From: Ignelater luminosus
Lineage: Eukaryota > Arthropoda > Insecta > Coleoptera > Elateridae
Assembly (NCBI GenBank): GCA_011009095.1
Contig: VTPC01001062.1
Coordinates: 24,567-88,566, forward strand
DNA length: 64,000 bases
Reading direction: 5' to 3'
Shown here: positions 13,650 to 26,425 of the stretch, piece after piece
Layout: every line of letters begins with the position of its first letter
How positions within the stretch are numbered: position 1 is the first letter of the stretch
The notes under the pieces: model-generated
Seen by the model: only the letters and a program-made list of their open reading frames with translations
Databases searched by the model: none
What the model was told of the DNA's origin: nothing
Program-made: the position numbers and the translations under genes

Positions 13650-16600
13650 CCCTGTATAGCAATACGAGGGGCATAGGGGGCAGTGTAGCGCAGGCATCTC
13701 TGGGGCAATTGCGAACATGACCGCAGTCAGTGTCGGCGGTTATTTGTTGTAGAGGTGAAACAAGCACTTTTGATGTTGGACAGGTATTCGTTGAAGAATG
13801 CTGTTCTGGCATTTGCCTTTATTTCACCATTAAGGGAAACCACGGAGAAACCTTAATCAGAGAAATCGGTCTGGGGATTAATCCCTAAACCACTCGAATG
13901 CAACCGTAGCATCAGAGAACCGCTAACAACATCTTTCGGTAGTTGGTAAAAATGGAATTGGTTGAGACTTTTGTGAGATTTTAAGCTAGTTCAATGAATG
14001 AAAGGACGAAAAACGCTTTTTATGGGATTTTGTAAGGTAGGATATTGCTTGAACAGTTACCTTAACAATGTCAACACCGTACTGTGTTGTACATAACCCT
14101 GATGTTATTCAACTGACGGATTTGTTCACACTCACTGGCATAGTAGTACAGAACAATAAATTAATAAAATATTCTTGGTGATTGGTAATGAAGGATACTG
14201 AACTGATTCTGACAGTACTCTCTCATAATATTACTTGCGACCAGGAGCAGGAAGCAAGTGACGCGAGTCTCATAAACTTCTTCGACGATCAACAGCAAAC
14301 GTCAGTATTCATAAACACAACGGCAACGCTCTTAAAACCGCCTTCCTATTATTAAAAGTGCAGCCGTTTAACGAAAAAGAAATGACATTACGGTGTAACT
14401 GAGGAAATTTCTGGTATGGATTGTGGGATATTCGGGGGAAAAAGAATATTTCTTAACTTGCTGTTTGTTTTGTTTTACCACTCTATTTACATATCGACTC
14501 TTCATGAATTCCAGTCGTACTTCTGCAGAAGTTCCTGCCAGGTCACACACTCCTTAGAAAGAGTGGAAAAAGAGTATGCATAGGGCTGGGCGGGGCAGAA
14601 ATGCTGAGTAGATTATCGAGCGCGCCTTGGATAAAAAAGTTTTTTAGATGTGTAACTGTGCCTGTGGATAGTAACCTGGAGTGCTGCCGCTGACTTTGAA
14701 ATCTGAAGTTCAGGCTGCTTTATGATTCCGAGGTAGGTGATAGATGATGATAGTTAGAGACTGTTGTAGTGTATCTATTACAACTAAATAAGTTCACATT
14801 GGTCTTTTGTGGGTTTACTTTAATTTTCTACGTTTGGAATCAAGTTTCCACTAAATCTTCGTCAAATTGAAACAGGCAGGCGACTGAGTCTTCGGAAAGA
14901 TGTGGATAAACGGGATAAAATCCGTTGTATTCGCATGAACTGTTAGTGGGAAGATAGGAAGCTATTAATTAGCCGGATTGATTTTTCAATTTGGGTACCA
15001 ACTACTAAGGTCATTCGGTCCCGTAAATTCGATTCCAGGCCAGAAAGGTTTCTTCTCAATTTCAGACTTGAACTCACGTTGCTCCATTTGTGTCATTACA
15101 CTATGCAAAGTGTATGTGTGGTAAATGTCATCACCGCCACGCGTACCAGACATTATCGAAAGCTCATTCGATGTTGAAAAACGTAACGTGATCTTTTCAT
15201 GCGCTGAGGAAGTATCCACGACGAAAGCAACAGTTGGATATTTTGGTCAGGATGTGGAACATCGTATGGAAGAACAAATACATGCGTACCATTATTGGAA
15301 GTTTACAGAAAAAAATATAAAAGTAACAACAAAAACAAAACTATGTAGAAAAACACCATTTTGAGAATATGCAAAATATTGCAGATGAATCGAAATACAA
15401 GGTGATACTAGAGAAGTCGCTTTCCTAGCTGATGACAAAAATTAAAGCATTACCATACTAACAGGAGAATTTATGAATTAAAATCTTCTTGACATGTAAC
15501 ATTACTACTCGTCATTCTAGATCCTAGAAACGATAAATCAAAGATTTATAACATGAAGAAGAAGAAAAAGAATTACTAGTAAGAAAACTGCCGTTGATAA
15601 TCTTAAGAGTCAGCATTTTACGGTTAATTGTCATTTTTATGCCTAGTAGGTACCAACAGTATAAATAATAGAACTGAGGAAGTTAATGTTTAAAAAACAT
15701 CTACCTGGGCTGTACATAATTGAGTTTGATCCTGACAACTTACGCTGAATTGAATTACATCAGAAGTTAGTGACATGTAGGTATAGAAAGTTATGTGAAG
15801 CTTGGCATGTCATATTTTCTGTTAGAAGATCAATAGTACAATACTCACTGCTTTTATCATTCTAAAGGTGAATTCCAATTGAATATCCTATTTCCTCCTG
15901 AGATAAGCCGAACTAAAGCTATTAATCACATATAAAATGGGACATCTTGATTGACTAGAATATTTCTTCCGTGCGCTATGACGTTATGCGTAGGTTTGAT
16001 ATTATTGTTGGTTCGCTTACCATACAATTTAGGTAAAATCAGATATTACACCCTTAAACCCACTTCTAATTTCAACACCGTAAGTCGTCTGCGTAACCTT
16101 GTACCTTGAGACAGAAATTATTGAGCTGCACGGGTCATCGACTACTAGTGGTCACCTTTTTGTAATATATTGCTTTGCTACCTTTACTTGGGTCAATTTA
16201 TTTAGTGGAATATAAAACGTTCTGTTTTATTTGTTTGGCTCAAAACAAATTGGTTAGTTATAAGATGTTTGTGGTAAGAATCTTGATTTTAATGTCATTG
16301 GTTTCAGTCAATAGTTGAAAGACAACAATTATTCATTATAATTTTAGGTAATCTTATTAAACTCTCTTTAATTTCTGTAAAGTACTACTGTTTGTTACAA
16401 AAATTAAACCATTTTTACTGCAGTTTGTATTCATTAAGTTTTGGAGTCTCCCATATTAATTTTAGTCTTTAGCATTTTTACACAATTATTCTCTTGAGTA
16501 ATCTTGCTTTTGCTTTTATAAATTCTAGGATATCTATATTTATTAATTCAAACATAAACTACGTAGATAGAATGTCTAAATTATTCTCATTTCAAATTGT

Positions 16601-18935
16601 ATTTTAACATCCTCAGGTAAGTTTATATTGGATTAGAGTTATTAGAGTTGTGCGTTCTCTCATGTCAGCCGAAATGGAGACCAGCTGTGGGGGAGTTGTT
16701 TTCACAATCGATTGCTGTAAATAAGAGGGTATTTAATTATTCAAAATTGTCCTTTGTATTTATTTAACAGCGGCATGTTCTATTTTAAAATTCAGTAAAA
16801 AGTGTCTCTAAATATTTGCTTTTCCAACATGTTATGCATGCAGAAAGGTAAATAATATCAATCAACGCGCATAATGAAATAGCAATAAAAGCCAAATAAA
16901 GTACGTATTATAAAAAGGAAAAGCTTACCACACAAAATAAATTTCCACGAACAAGGGTTTTCTAAACAAAAATTCTTGTTATTTAATACCTTCAGTTTTA
17001 TGTAGATTCGGAAAGGCCGGGAAAAATACTATATCGATCTCTCACGATGTTTTTCTTTGACATGTTGATCCTTCTTTCATAACCCTAAAGGATTTTGCTT
17101 ACGCGACGTTTTTCCTTAGATCTTTTCAACAAAAAGCGTGCTTACACATTTTATGAGCAGAGTGGTGTTAATGCACAGGTTACTTAACATTGTGGTGAAT
17201 TCTATATCTCAGGATAATAAATATTGTAGGGCAGGAAGTTGTGTAAAATACAATTTGTTGGAAATAAGTACAAGTTAATAAAATTTATTTATCTCTCTTG
17301 ACTGTATGTATAAGTAGAGGATTCTTGAATGTTTAACCGTCTTCTGTACAGTTCGCATGATGATAAAACGTCCCACGCTAACATTTTATTTATTGTACTA
17401 AGGGTGCTGGTTATACATGGAAATACGAAACTCCCACGTCTAATAAGTTTCCTCGTGCTAAATTTAACATTTGAATATCATTTTTTATATTAAAATGGTG
17501 ATTTATTTATAAACAAACACCTATCAACAATTCTTAATTTAAATTTCATAGAAATCAGCACTTTAAGTTGTTTGGATTAATAATAATAATAATAAAGGCC
17601 CTTAGAAGGTAAACGCCTTTTAAGTAAGGGAAAGGTTTTCAAGATAAATTCACTGAAAGTGCAAATTTTATAAGAAAGCTTTAATGGAACTTTTATAACT
17701 TTTATAAAATTAAATCTCTTTTCTTCGGTATTAGCTTTATTATTATAAAATTCTCTCGTAATATTAATAATTATCTGCCTTATAACTAATTATATACTAA
17801 GTAAATTTACTACTCTGAAAGAACAAAATTAATTTTTTTTGCCATTTAGTATTAGTAACTGCGAATTTCCTCTACTAACACCATTTTTGTCATTTTTTAA
17901 AAAAATAAAATTCCACCATTTAATTGCTTTCGAATTTCTTTTAATTGGTTTGAGAACTTTTATAATTAATCTCAAATAGTAGGTAATCATTAACTACGCT
18001 TCAACTAATCACATTAATAAAACCGAATAAAACTTTATTATGAATTTGTGTTATAGGCGTTTAACTTCAAGTTTTATGAAGCGATTATTCTATAATGATT
18101 TTTAATTTATGTGAAAATACTAAATTTTAATTTTTGCTAATTAAATGGTGTTCATCGATTAGAAGTATTTTCAATTCAGTTTAGTGACATCTGTTTAATC
18201 TACTTTTGAACTATTATTTTAGCTTTATTTTCAACTGAAATGAAGCAAAAATGATCTTTTACGTTCAAAAGCATACCTTTTGAAGCATACTCTGCAGGTA
18301 GCCTTAATATGAAGTAATACGATGAATTTCAAGATATTTAAGAATAAAAATGGTTTTTGCTAACTACTTCAGTTCTGGCTATCTATGATAGGTAATTCAA
18401 AAGTGCTCAAGTTGTGGTTTTCCAAAATGCCTTGATTAAAAAACAAACAAGGATCCAAGACAATAAAAGTACCGTTAAAAATAAGACAATCGAACAAAAT
18501 TCTTTTACAAGGAGATATTGTACAGAGGCCTCTTTACAAATCGACAAATCCAAATCTCCTACGTTTTCGTTATTGGGCAAAAAAGGTTTCGACTATTGTG
18601 TATGACTTGTAGCAACGATACAAGACTGATTTTATCAGTTCCAAAGGGCAAAAAATTCCTTAATCTTATTTTGCTATCTTCTGAAAATATGATTGCAAAC
18701 CCCACTGACAGATGCCTTGATGATGAAATCTAACCAAAGAATATAAAGATTAGAGACCACTTGTTTTTGTCTTCGGGGTTTTTTCGTTCTACCTGTTTTA
18801 GATTTTGTGCCATATCACCTTAAGAATAGGGCGTTTTGATCAACTTACATACGTAACTATAATCGTGGTGATGGTTATAATAGGTGCATCACATATGTAA
18901 ACATGATCAAGATCCGTCTACTGGTTTTTGATTTA
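13650..18935. other. Intergenic sequence without recognised genes
   Basis: The stretch up to about 15400 is less AT-rich than the rest and has short open frames on both strands (for example around 15000-15360) but no recognisable domain. From 15400 on it is strongly AT-rich with a small ATA/ATT repeat near 17580. No gene is supported. Confidence 0.4.
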
Positions 18936-18937
18936 TA

Positions 18938-20186
18938 CGAGAGTCGTTTGAAAAGTCTGTGCAAAAATAAAAACTACTTATTGTTTGGGGTAAACCTTTT
19001 TTATTTTTCAACATAGTCTCCTTTTAGGCTTATACACTTCGTCCAACGCTGCTCTAGTTTGTTGATCCCTTCTGAATAATAGGATTTGTCCAAGTCTGAA
19101 AAATAGCCATTCGTTTCTGCAATCACCTCCTCGTTTGAATAAAATCTTTTTCCCGCCAGATATTTCTTCAAATTGGGGAACAAATAGTAGTCCGAGGGAG
19201 CCAAGTATGGTGAATAGGGGGATGTGAAACGAGTTGGAACCCTATTTCCATTAATTTTGCGACCACAACTGCTGAGGCGCGAGCTGGTGCGTTGTCCTGA
19301 TGGAAAAGGACTTTTTTGTGGGCCAATCGTGGGCGTTTTTCTTGCACCTGTAATAGTTTTACCCTTTTACAGATAGTCGATGAGGATTATTCCTTGCGAA
19401 TCCCAAAAGACAGTCGCCATAATCTTTCCGGCCGAAGGAACGGTCTTCGCCTTTTTTGGCACAGATTCCCCCTTGGTAACCCATTGTTTAGATTGTTCTT
19501 TGGTCTCAGGAGTGTAGTGATGTATCCATGTTTCATCCACAGTGACGAAACGACGTTTAAAGTCCTGCCGATTCTTCTGGAACAGCTGCAAGCCGTCCTT
19601 GCAACACTTCACACGATTTCGTTTTTGGTCAAGCGTTAGCAATCGCGGCACCCATGTTGTGGATAGCTTTGTCATGTCCAAATGTTGAAGCAAAATATTA
19701 TGTACCCGTTCATTCGAGATGCTTACAGCACTAGCAATCTCACGCACCTTCACTCTTCTGTCATCCATCACCATATCATGGATTTTATCAATGATTTCTG
19801 GAGTAGTAACCTCAACAGGGCGTCCAGAACGTTCAGCGTCACTTGTGCCCATATGGCCACTCCGAAAATTTTGAAACCACTTATAAACTGTTCTAATCGA
19901 AGGTGCAGAGTCACCATAATGTTTATCAAGCTTCTCTTTAGTCTCCTGAGGCGTTTTGCCTTTCATAAAGTAATGTTTAATCAACACACGAAATTCTTTT
20001 TCGTCCATTTTTTGAAAATCACTCGACTTCCTCGATTCAAACGAATGCCAAACACAAAGAAATAGACCGATCTGGCTGAAACTTGGTGTGTGTTCTTCCA
20101 AGAGATGCTACTAACTAAACATAACCTCGATATGCGCCAGTAGTGCCATCTCTCTGACTTTGCACGGACTTTTCAAACGACCCTCG
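18938..20186 (-). mobile_element. Mariner-type transposon, inactivated copy
   Basis: The element is 1249 bp, flanked by TA at 18936-18937 and 20187-20188. Its terminal inverted repeats start CGAGAGTCGTTTGAAAAGTC on the left and CGAGGGTCGTTTGAAAAGTC on the right (complement), about 28 bp with few mismatches. Size, TA duplication and encoded transposase are all standard for mariner elements, which move by cut and paste. The transposase reads on the minus strand and is broken. Confidence 0.93.
19001..20008 (-). pseudogene. Mariner transposase, broken by a stop and an internal deletion
   Basis: The ATG at 20006-20008 starts MDEKEFRVLIKHYF; the longer upstream frame uses no better start. The N-terminal helix-turn-helix region, the WVPRLLT linker and the first catalytic block VDETWIHHYTPETK are intact. 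After ILIDYL a Glu codon has become a stop (about 19367). Shortly beyond, roughly 14 residues are lost with a frame change, after which the frame resumes as QEKRPRLAHKK, DNAPARAS and LAPSDYYLF and ends at TAA 19001-19003. Spacing between the second and third Asp is the usual 34 residues. It cannot make active transposase. Confidence 0.9.
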
Positions 20187-20504
20187 TATACCTACCGATC
20201 TCAAGTTTTGCAAACTTTTGATTTTGTCCAAAAGTGGGTTGCTTTGACTCCGACCCTATGGAAATAAAAAAATTGTTTTGAAAGTTGAACACTACTTTCT
20301 CCTCCAAAAGAACAGAATGAATATTTGGTTTAATTGGCATGATTCAAGAGGCATTATTTGATTTTTAAGTAAAACATCCTTGTTGAAAGTTAAAATGTAT
20401 TACCGCACAGAAAAATTAAATTTGAGGACAACCAGGTTTTGAAGAATAACGTGGAATATATACAAATTTGAAACTTAATTTTTAACTGAAATGTATTCTT
20501 CTAA
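20187..20504. other. Short intergenic stretch
   Basis: I see nothing recognisable here. Confidence 0.4.
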
Positions 20505-21547
20505 AAAGAATCGCTATTTTCATTCGAAAATAGTTTACACGGTTAACATAAAATCGCTCGTCTGCCGATCCAGACTGGCAGCGTTATTGCGGGGGCGGCG
20601 GCGCTTCAATTTAGAAAAAAGATGCAAATACCACACGATTTATTTCAAAATCAGATCTGTTCTGTTTTGTGTAGGAATATTAGTTAAATATTAATACGCA
20701 ACGCAGACGATCTAGCAGCCAGCGTTTTCAGAGCAGACGCACAGTGGTCGGAAATGACGAAAAACCGGTCAAAACTAAATAACTCAGAATTGCTTAAATA
20801 TTTTGTATATAAGGTGTTATTGGCGTCTCTGCTATCCAAAGTAATGTGGAAGATGAGAATTATTCTATTAATTTATTTGTTTTATCGACGAAATTTAGAA
20901 AAAATCATGTCTGAATTCGTACATTCCGTCTGTCTGTTGGTCTGTTGTCATGTTGCCATAACTTTCCAGGGCATGTTGAATATGAAACCAACTTAGAATT
21001 TTCTCCTGATTACAGATATATAATCGTTATTTCGATATCTCGAATAGTTTTCGAGATAATCGAGATCGAAGATGGCAATTTTTCGGCATAGTCTGTCTGT
21101 TGGTCTGTTGTCATGTTGCCGTAACTTTCCAGGACATGTTGTATATGAAATCAACTTAGAATTTTCTTCTGATTACAGATATATAATCGTTATTTCGATA
21201 TCTCGAATAATTTTCGAGATAATCGAGATCGAAGATGGCAATTTTTCGGCATATTGGCTGTCTGTTGGTCTGTTGTCAGGTTGCCGTAACTTTACAGGAC
21301 ATGTTATGTATGAAATCAACTTAGAGTTTTCTCCTGATTACAAATACATAATTGGTATTTCGATATCTCAAATACTTTTCTAGATAATCGAGATTGAAAA
21401 TGGCGATAAAAAAGGGGGCGGGTGAGAGTTGAGGGTGAACGTAAAAAAAATCTGCTTGCACCACTAGATAGGGGGTAAAAAGTGATTAAGCTTTGCCACT
21501 TGAACCATTGTGACTAAACTATTTTCGAATGAAAATAGCGATTCTTT
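20505..21547. mobile_element. Non-autonomous TIR element carrying internal tandem repeats
   Basis: Near-perfect inverted repeats of about 32 bp bound the element: AAGAATCGCTATTTTCATTC on the left (from 20506) and its complement ending at 21547. The interior holds about three tandem copies of a 163-165 bp unit. No transposase is encoded. The superfamily is not clear because the exact target duplication cannot be read. Confidence 0.7.
20928..21395 (+). repeat. Tandem repeat, 163-165 bp unit, about 2.9 copies
   Basis: Each unit begins near TCTGTTGGTCTGTTGTCA (20933, 21096, 21261) and ends with a palindromic patch around CGATATCTCGAATA and CGAGATAATCGAGAT. The first two copies are closest to each other; the third has more changes. 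Short open frames across the array are repeat translations, not genes. Confidence 0.85.
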
Positions 21548-22770
21548 GAAATAATGTCGCGTGGTATAATTCACGCTAGCTCTTGGTCTACCAGATATAA
21601 CTTCTCGGAGTTTATTGAGTTCTTCAAAGATTCTTATTTTCTAAACCATCTCAGCAGCATACTAATATAGAATAAAATATTGGGTTACAAAATTCTGAAA
21701 ATCGGACAATAATAAATAAAAAACCATTTACTTAACGCACTTCAAAACCTTAAGAGATCAACTGAAGAATGGCTGAGATATGGTTGTCTTCTTCTTGAAT
21801 TTTGACTAAGAAATCTCGTCTTGAACATTTATTTAATAATTTTGTCCAAATGATTTCTCTTGGGAAGAAAAAGAAAAATTAGGAAGTTTATGGTTTAGAA
21901 AGATTTCGGGATTTTTCTGGACTTCAAGCAGTCATCCTAAAGTCACTAGAATACTAAAATCGTCGGTTTTGCTTGCTTGGTTTTACAATTACCGGCAAAC
22001 ATGCTTTATTGCTTACTGTCCAGTAAATTGAGAATTAAAGCTACATTCAATAAAATTTATCATTTGATTGGGCTTAATCTTCTTGACAGTGTTGTACAAG
22101 ATATTCAATAGTTGGTCAATATATGGTCTATTCCAAACCTTTTTTTCTGAAGATTGTGTCAAGGATGCTTGTATTACATCAATAAGAATATCAAACAGTA
22201 TCAATGCATTCAAGATAATCTCTAGCATTCGTATCACTTCGAAACAAGAACGCAAGACAATACGTGACATTGGCTCTCTGGTCTCTGGATTTAATACTTT
22301 CATATGTATATCAAGCCCATGTTATCCAGAAAGTTAACTAGGCTAAAGCATAGGACATCGTAGAAGTAGACTCTGCATCGGATTTATTTGCCTAATTCAC
22401 TTTCCTGTGTTTCACATTTCAATGCGTGTACTTCACAGCAAAGTTCTGAGCCGATTTGCGATAATTTCCTTCCATCAATGATTGTGCCGATATGTAATAG
22501 AAAAGTTTGCATATGAAGGATGTGATAATGAAATTGCAATAAACGAAAGAGTTGGTTCTTTTCATTGCCTTCCTAATTTAAGAATTAGGCTCGAAAAGGA
22601 ATCTCGGGAACAGGTGGAGCCGGTCTCCTGATTTAAGACCTAGACCTTTATAACTCAAAAAAAACATTACACCGTAGAAATCTCAAAACGGTGCCATTAT
22701 TAGAAGTTTTATATATATATTGATATATTAATTACTATGCGAAACCCATACTAACGGTTGCAAGATTTTG
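21548..22770. other. Intergenic sequence without recognised features
   Basis: Overlapping open frames on both strands near 22013-22337 show no domain. I see no supported gene. Confidence 0.4.
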
Positions 22771-23180
22771 AAAATGCTATCTTTTTCCGTGCATATATGG
22801 TATTGGTGGAGGTGCTGTTGAGTAGCTTGGTGTGCCGGAGTCTCCTTGGTCTTGGTCCGAAATGCGATGTAGACTTCGGAATATTATGGTCGTAACATGC
22901 CGACTAAGATGTTGAGCGTCGGCAAGCCTGGCGATGAAAGTGGTGGAATTGGCAAATGGCGTGTCACGTCGTGGATGTTCTTGGCGCCAATAGTGTTGAA
23001 AGCTAGGTTCAACGAGGTGTTCGCGACAGGGGCAATAACATATGTTTAGATATGTATTGACTGTCGCAGACGATGATGGCGATAGACCGAGAAGGAAGCT
23101 AGTTTGTAATTGCTGGTTACGTTTTATGATTGACGATAACAAAAGTCTTTTTAGCATTTCATCTTCATTCAGCACCATGT
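22770..23180. repeat. Repeat-like block related to part of 7.8-8.8 kb
   Basis: This block is less AT-rich than its flanks. A 133-codon minus-strand frame begins with NEDEMLKRLLLSSIIKRNQQ, which looks protein-like, and then becomes Ser/Pro/His-rich with no recognisable domain. The portion at about 23040-23090 matches 8360-8420. It could be a decayed transposon ORF; I cannot name the family. Confidence 0.3.
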
Positions 23181-24020
23181 GCCTCTTTAGAATGAACTGC
23201 GAATTCTTTTGACAAACTGATACAAGAGAAGAATTGGTCAGGCTGTGATTTTTAGTGTCACTGTCAGGATCTTCAATTAACCTTAATGATACTGATACAT
23301 CAAGTACGTTGTGAAAATTCGATCCAGCACTGATAACAAACAGGTCGAAAGAGACAGGTGCTAAACTTATGTGGAATTTGTTTTACTTACAGACAGGCAT
23401 GAATTCCGTCTGAAAATATTTTCTCTAAGATACTGATAGGTATGTTTTTGGCGTAGTGACGTTCTTCACCTGCCAGCGTTATAATTTTTTTCTGTTACTT
23501 TAGCTTTTTATAGACCTACCATTTTCCGAATCCTTTGCGCCTAACTCAGGTCCTGTTACCATTAATCAGAATGAGAGGTTAGACAAACTTCTGAAGTGGC
23601 ATCTCTCATTTCCCTAACTAATCCTTAATATACTTTTGCATTTTATTTCACTATATTTGGAACTCTTCTAAAGCCTGAGAAGGTGTCATCTTAAAATGTT
23701 AACGGTTCCACCGGTCATGCCATACTAGTTCTAAACATTGGATCCAAGAAATTTGATATTACAATATTATATTTCTCCATAGCTCGTTTTTTGCAATTTT
23801 GCATAAAAGGCTTCTTGATCAAGAATCTTCCTTATATCAAACCTCATGCATTAGTCTATTTTGAAGTGTTTAGACTTCATACAATAATGAATTTGCTAAA
23901 GTAGTTTAGAGGAAATTCAACAGCTCGTTTTGTTTTGAAGACAAAATGTAGTCTCATTCCTGCCCTGAGCATCAACTTTCTGATTTTCCTCTATGCCTTC
24001 CCAAGTAGCACCGAATATAT
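23180..24020. other. Intergenic sequence without recognised features
   Basis: I see no gene or repeat with clear boundaries. Confidence 0.4.
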
Positions 24021-25200
24021 ATAATCAAGATAACGCCAATATTAGGGATATATTGTATGTTGGCTCAACATTTTATTGTGAAAACACTTTCGTCCAATAT
24101 AAAACAAATATTTGCCAAACAGAGTATTTCTTTCCAATATCAGGCAAATATTGTCCCTTTATACCTAGCCAGCATGTTTTGGGAGCCCTTAAAATGGTAT
24201 ATTATCTATGTGTGTAAGGACTTGTTGTCTAAATGTTGGTATGCCAACATACTGCCAATATAGGTTGTAGCACTTCTCCCAATAACTGTTAGCAGCAATT
24301 CTAAAATCAATAGTAAGCCAATGTCTCAGTTCTTGTATTATATCAACATTGGCAGGAAACATAGTGTCAATATAAATTAACACATTTTAACCAACAATCA
24401 CGAATAAGTCTAGAGCTAATGTTTAGCCAATGTACAATGCTCCTTGAATCTTGGGGCCGTATTGTCTGTCTTTTAGAATAAAGGCTGTTTTAGCTTAATA
24501 CATTTTGATTTGCTCTTTTTTGTTGGAGGCTCCTAGGGATAAATATTTAAGAAATGAAATGTGACTACAGTAAAAGTAGATCGTTTGTTTAATTGTATTT
24601 AGTAAGCCTATTACAGCAATAGAGTCCAGAAGACTGAAGTTAGAAAATTAAAAGCAAATTATAAGAAATAAATGTATTGCTGGATTTAAAAAAATTAAAT
24701 TAAAAATTAAAAAGAATGTTTTATTATCATTACTTGAAATTGCAAATATAATATTCTTAATCTTTATTTCTATATAAAAATATGTCGATTACCTACCACA
24801 AATAAACGTGATGACGTCACAAAGAGACTTGTACACGTGGTGTAACAAAGATTCTATTGTTATATCCAATGTCCAGTTATAAAAACAGGTAAACGGAAAA
24901 ACCCCAAAGATTTTTGGGGTTTCAGAAATACAAGGCATAACGGCACTTCATTTCTGTTTTTAATCTTGAATGTGCGTGTTGTGCATGGTTAACAGTACTG
25001 ACTTCAAGAAGTAAAGAGTGAGTAAACTAGAATATCAAGTTTTTATTATATTGTTTCATAAGATTTTTTATACACATGATGGACAATGGAAATTTGAAAT
25101 TACCTTGACCGCCAATGTTTAACCAATATAAAGAAGTGTTACATTTGACGTATAATGCCAATGTACGGAAGAAATGTTGGTTGATTCAATATATCTGTGC
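24020..25200. repeat. Cluster of GCCAATRTT / AATATTGGC motifs, partly inverted
   Basis: The words CCAATATA, GCCAATGT, CCAACAT and their complements occur many times in both orientations. A left segment near 24052 (TTGTATGTTGGCTCAACATT) pairs imperfectly with a right segment near 24420-24445, and further copies lie near 25110-25180. This looks like a decayed fold-back or minisatellite-bearing element. A perfect 10-bp hairpin (24899-24922) lies inside. Confidence 0.4.
24899..24922. other. Perfect 10-bp hairpin
   Basis: AAACCCCAAA and TTTGGGGTTT pair perfectly around the 4-nt loop GATT. It has the shape of a small stem-loop, but there is no gene next to it and its function is unknown. Confidence 0.5.
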
Positions 25201-26345
25201 TGCTTGCGATTGTACTCTAAAACCCAGACTAATGTCCTGGATAATTTACGTTTAATGATGTCATCCCCTGCAAAAAACCTTGTAGGTGAAACGTCAGAGT
25301 TTTGCTGGAGTTAAGCACAGTCTCTGTCTTAGTACTTTTCTATCTTAGCGTACCAGACACAGATACATATTTCCTCCACTTCTCTAATTTTTTATTTTTC
25401 GAAAGCTTGTCTTTTGACTGGCTTATGTCTATAAAATCCACTGAACATTCAAAATCAAGACAAAATGAACAACTGACAAAAACAGTCAATCAAAGGTTGT
25501 ATTCAAGAATCAATTTAGATAGATGTTTTCGACTATATGCTAAAAAAAGATTCATTTTTCATTCTGTGATTTTTTAATGTACAATATATCAACTTCATTA
25601 CTGCTCTGAAATAAAAATATTAAAGATATCTTGTAAGTAATTTATATTCTATATTACATAGACCGGGTTTTCTAGTAAAAGTACTTTTAATCAAATTATA
25701 TTACTTCAAGCATATCTGCTTTTTCTTTTCTTGAAACATTAAATTGCACAAATCAGCGATGTTTTAAGTAATTCCATTCATTCACGAAAAGTTTAGCGAG
25801 TGATTCAATATTAAAAAAATCCGCGGATTCTCTACCCACCCATTTAAATTCTTTTTTCTTCTCAGTATTTCCAGTCCATCCGTATCTGCAACTCATGAAA
25901 TGTAAATAAAGCTCTTTTTAAAAGCCTAATAATAACGACACTGCGTCATTAAAAGATTTCTGTTTTCACATCCGTAGGAGCATCAGCATCAATGCCTTTT
26001 ACTTTTTATGTAAGAAGCTTTTAATTAATTAGAAACGAGAAAATAATATGCCTTTTTACATTTTTCTCGTAGGTACTTACATTCTTAATACTAATTTATA
26101 CAGCTCTTAATTCTTTGTTTTGAATTTTACGTAAAAGAAAACCTCTAGCATTTTTACTGAAAATGCTACGTCAATATATCATAATAGGGGGAAAAATCCT
26201 GAATTCTTAAAAGACTTTGGAAAACGGATTAAAGATGCTTTTCCTTTACTGCTTTTACGTGTTTTTAATTTTAAAGTAGCATTTAAGTAGAAAAACATTT
26301 TCCTCTTTTTTCACTGATAAATCCTTTACTTAAAAATTTTATTAT
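25200..26345. other. Upstream region of the UBE2Q-like gene
   Basis: AT-rich and without a recognisable gene. The promoter and any 5' non-coding exon of the downstream gene should lie here or further upstream, but no core promoter could be recognised. Confidence 0.35.
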
Positions 26346-26352
26346 GTTGCAG
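26346..26352 (+). other. Possible 3' splice acceptor before the UBE2Q-like coding exon
   Basis: A T-rich tract is followed by TTGCAG ending at 26352, 73 bases before the start codon. An upstream non-coding exon may splice here. No coding exon is needed, because a TAA at 26411 closes the frame. Confidence 0.35.
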
Positions 26353-26425
26353 ATCAAACGCCGTATGGTAACTTCAGATACGCTCAGTGTTAACAAGTAG
26401 CATCTTAACATAAGAATTGCTCAAA

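Noticed and set aside
12895..13812. Overlapping open frames of 60-104 codons on both strands
   Set aside because: They are translations of the GC-rich minisatellite arms; the repeat unit keeps several frames open at once. No protein family matches.
26417..26425. TTG as start of the UBE2Q-like protein
   Set aside because: An ATG follows three codons later, and animal genes very rarely start at TTG.
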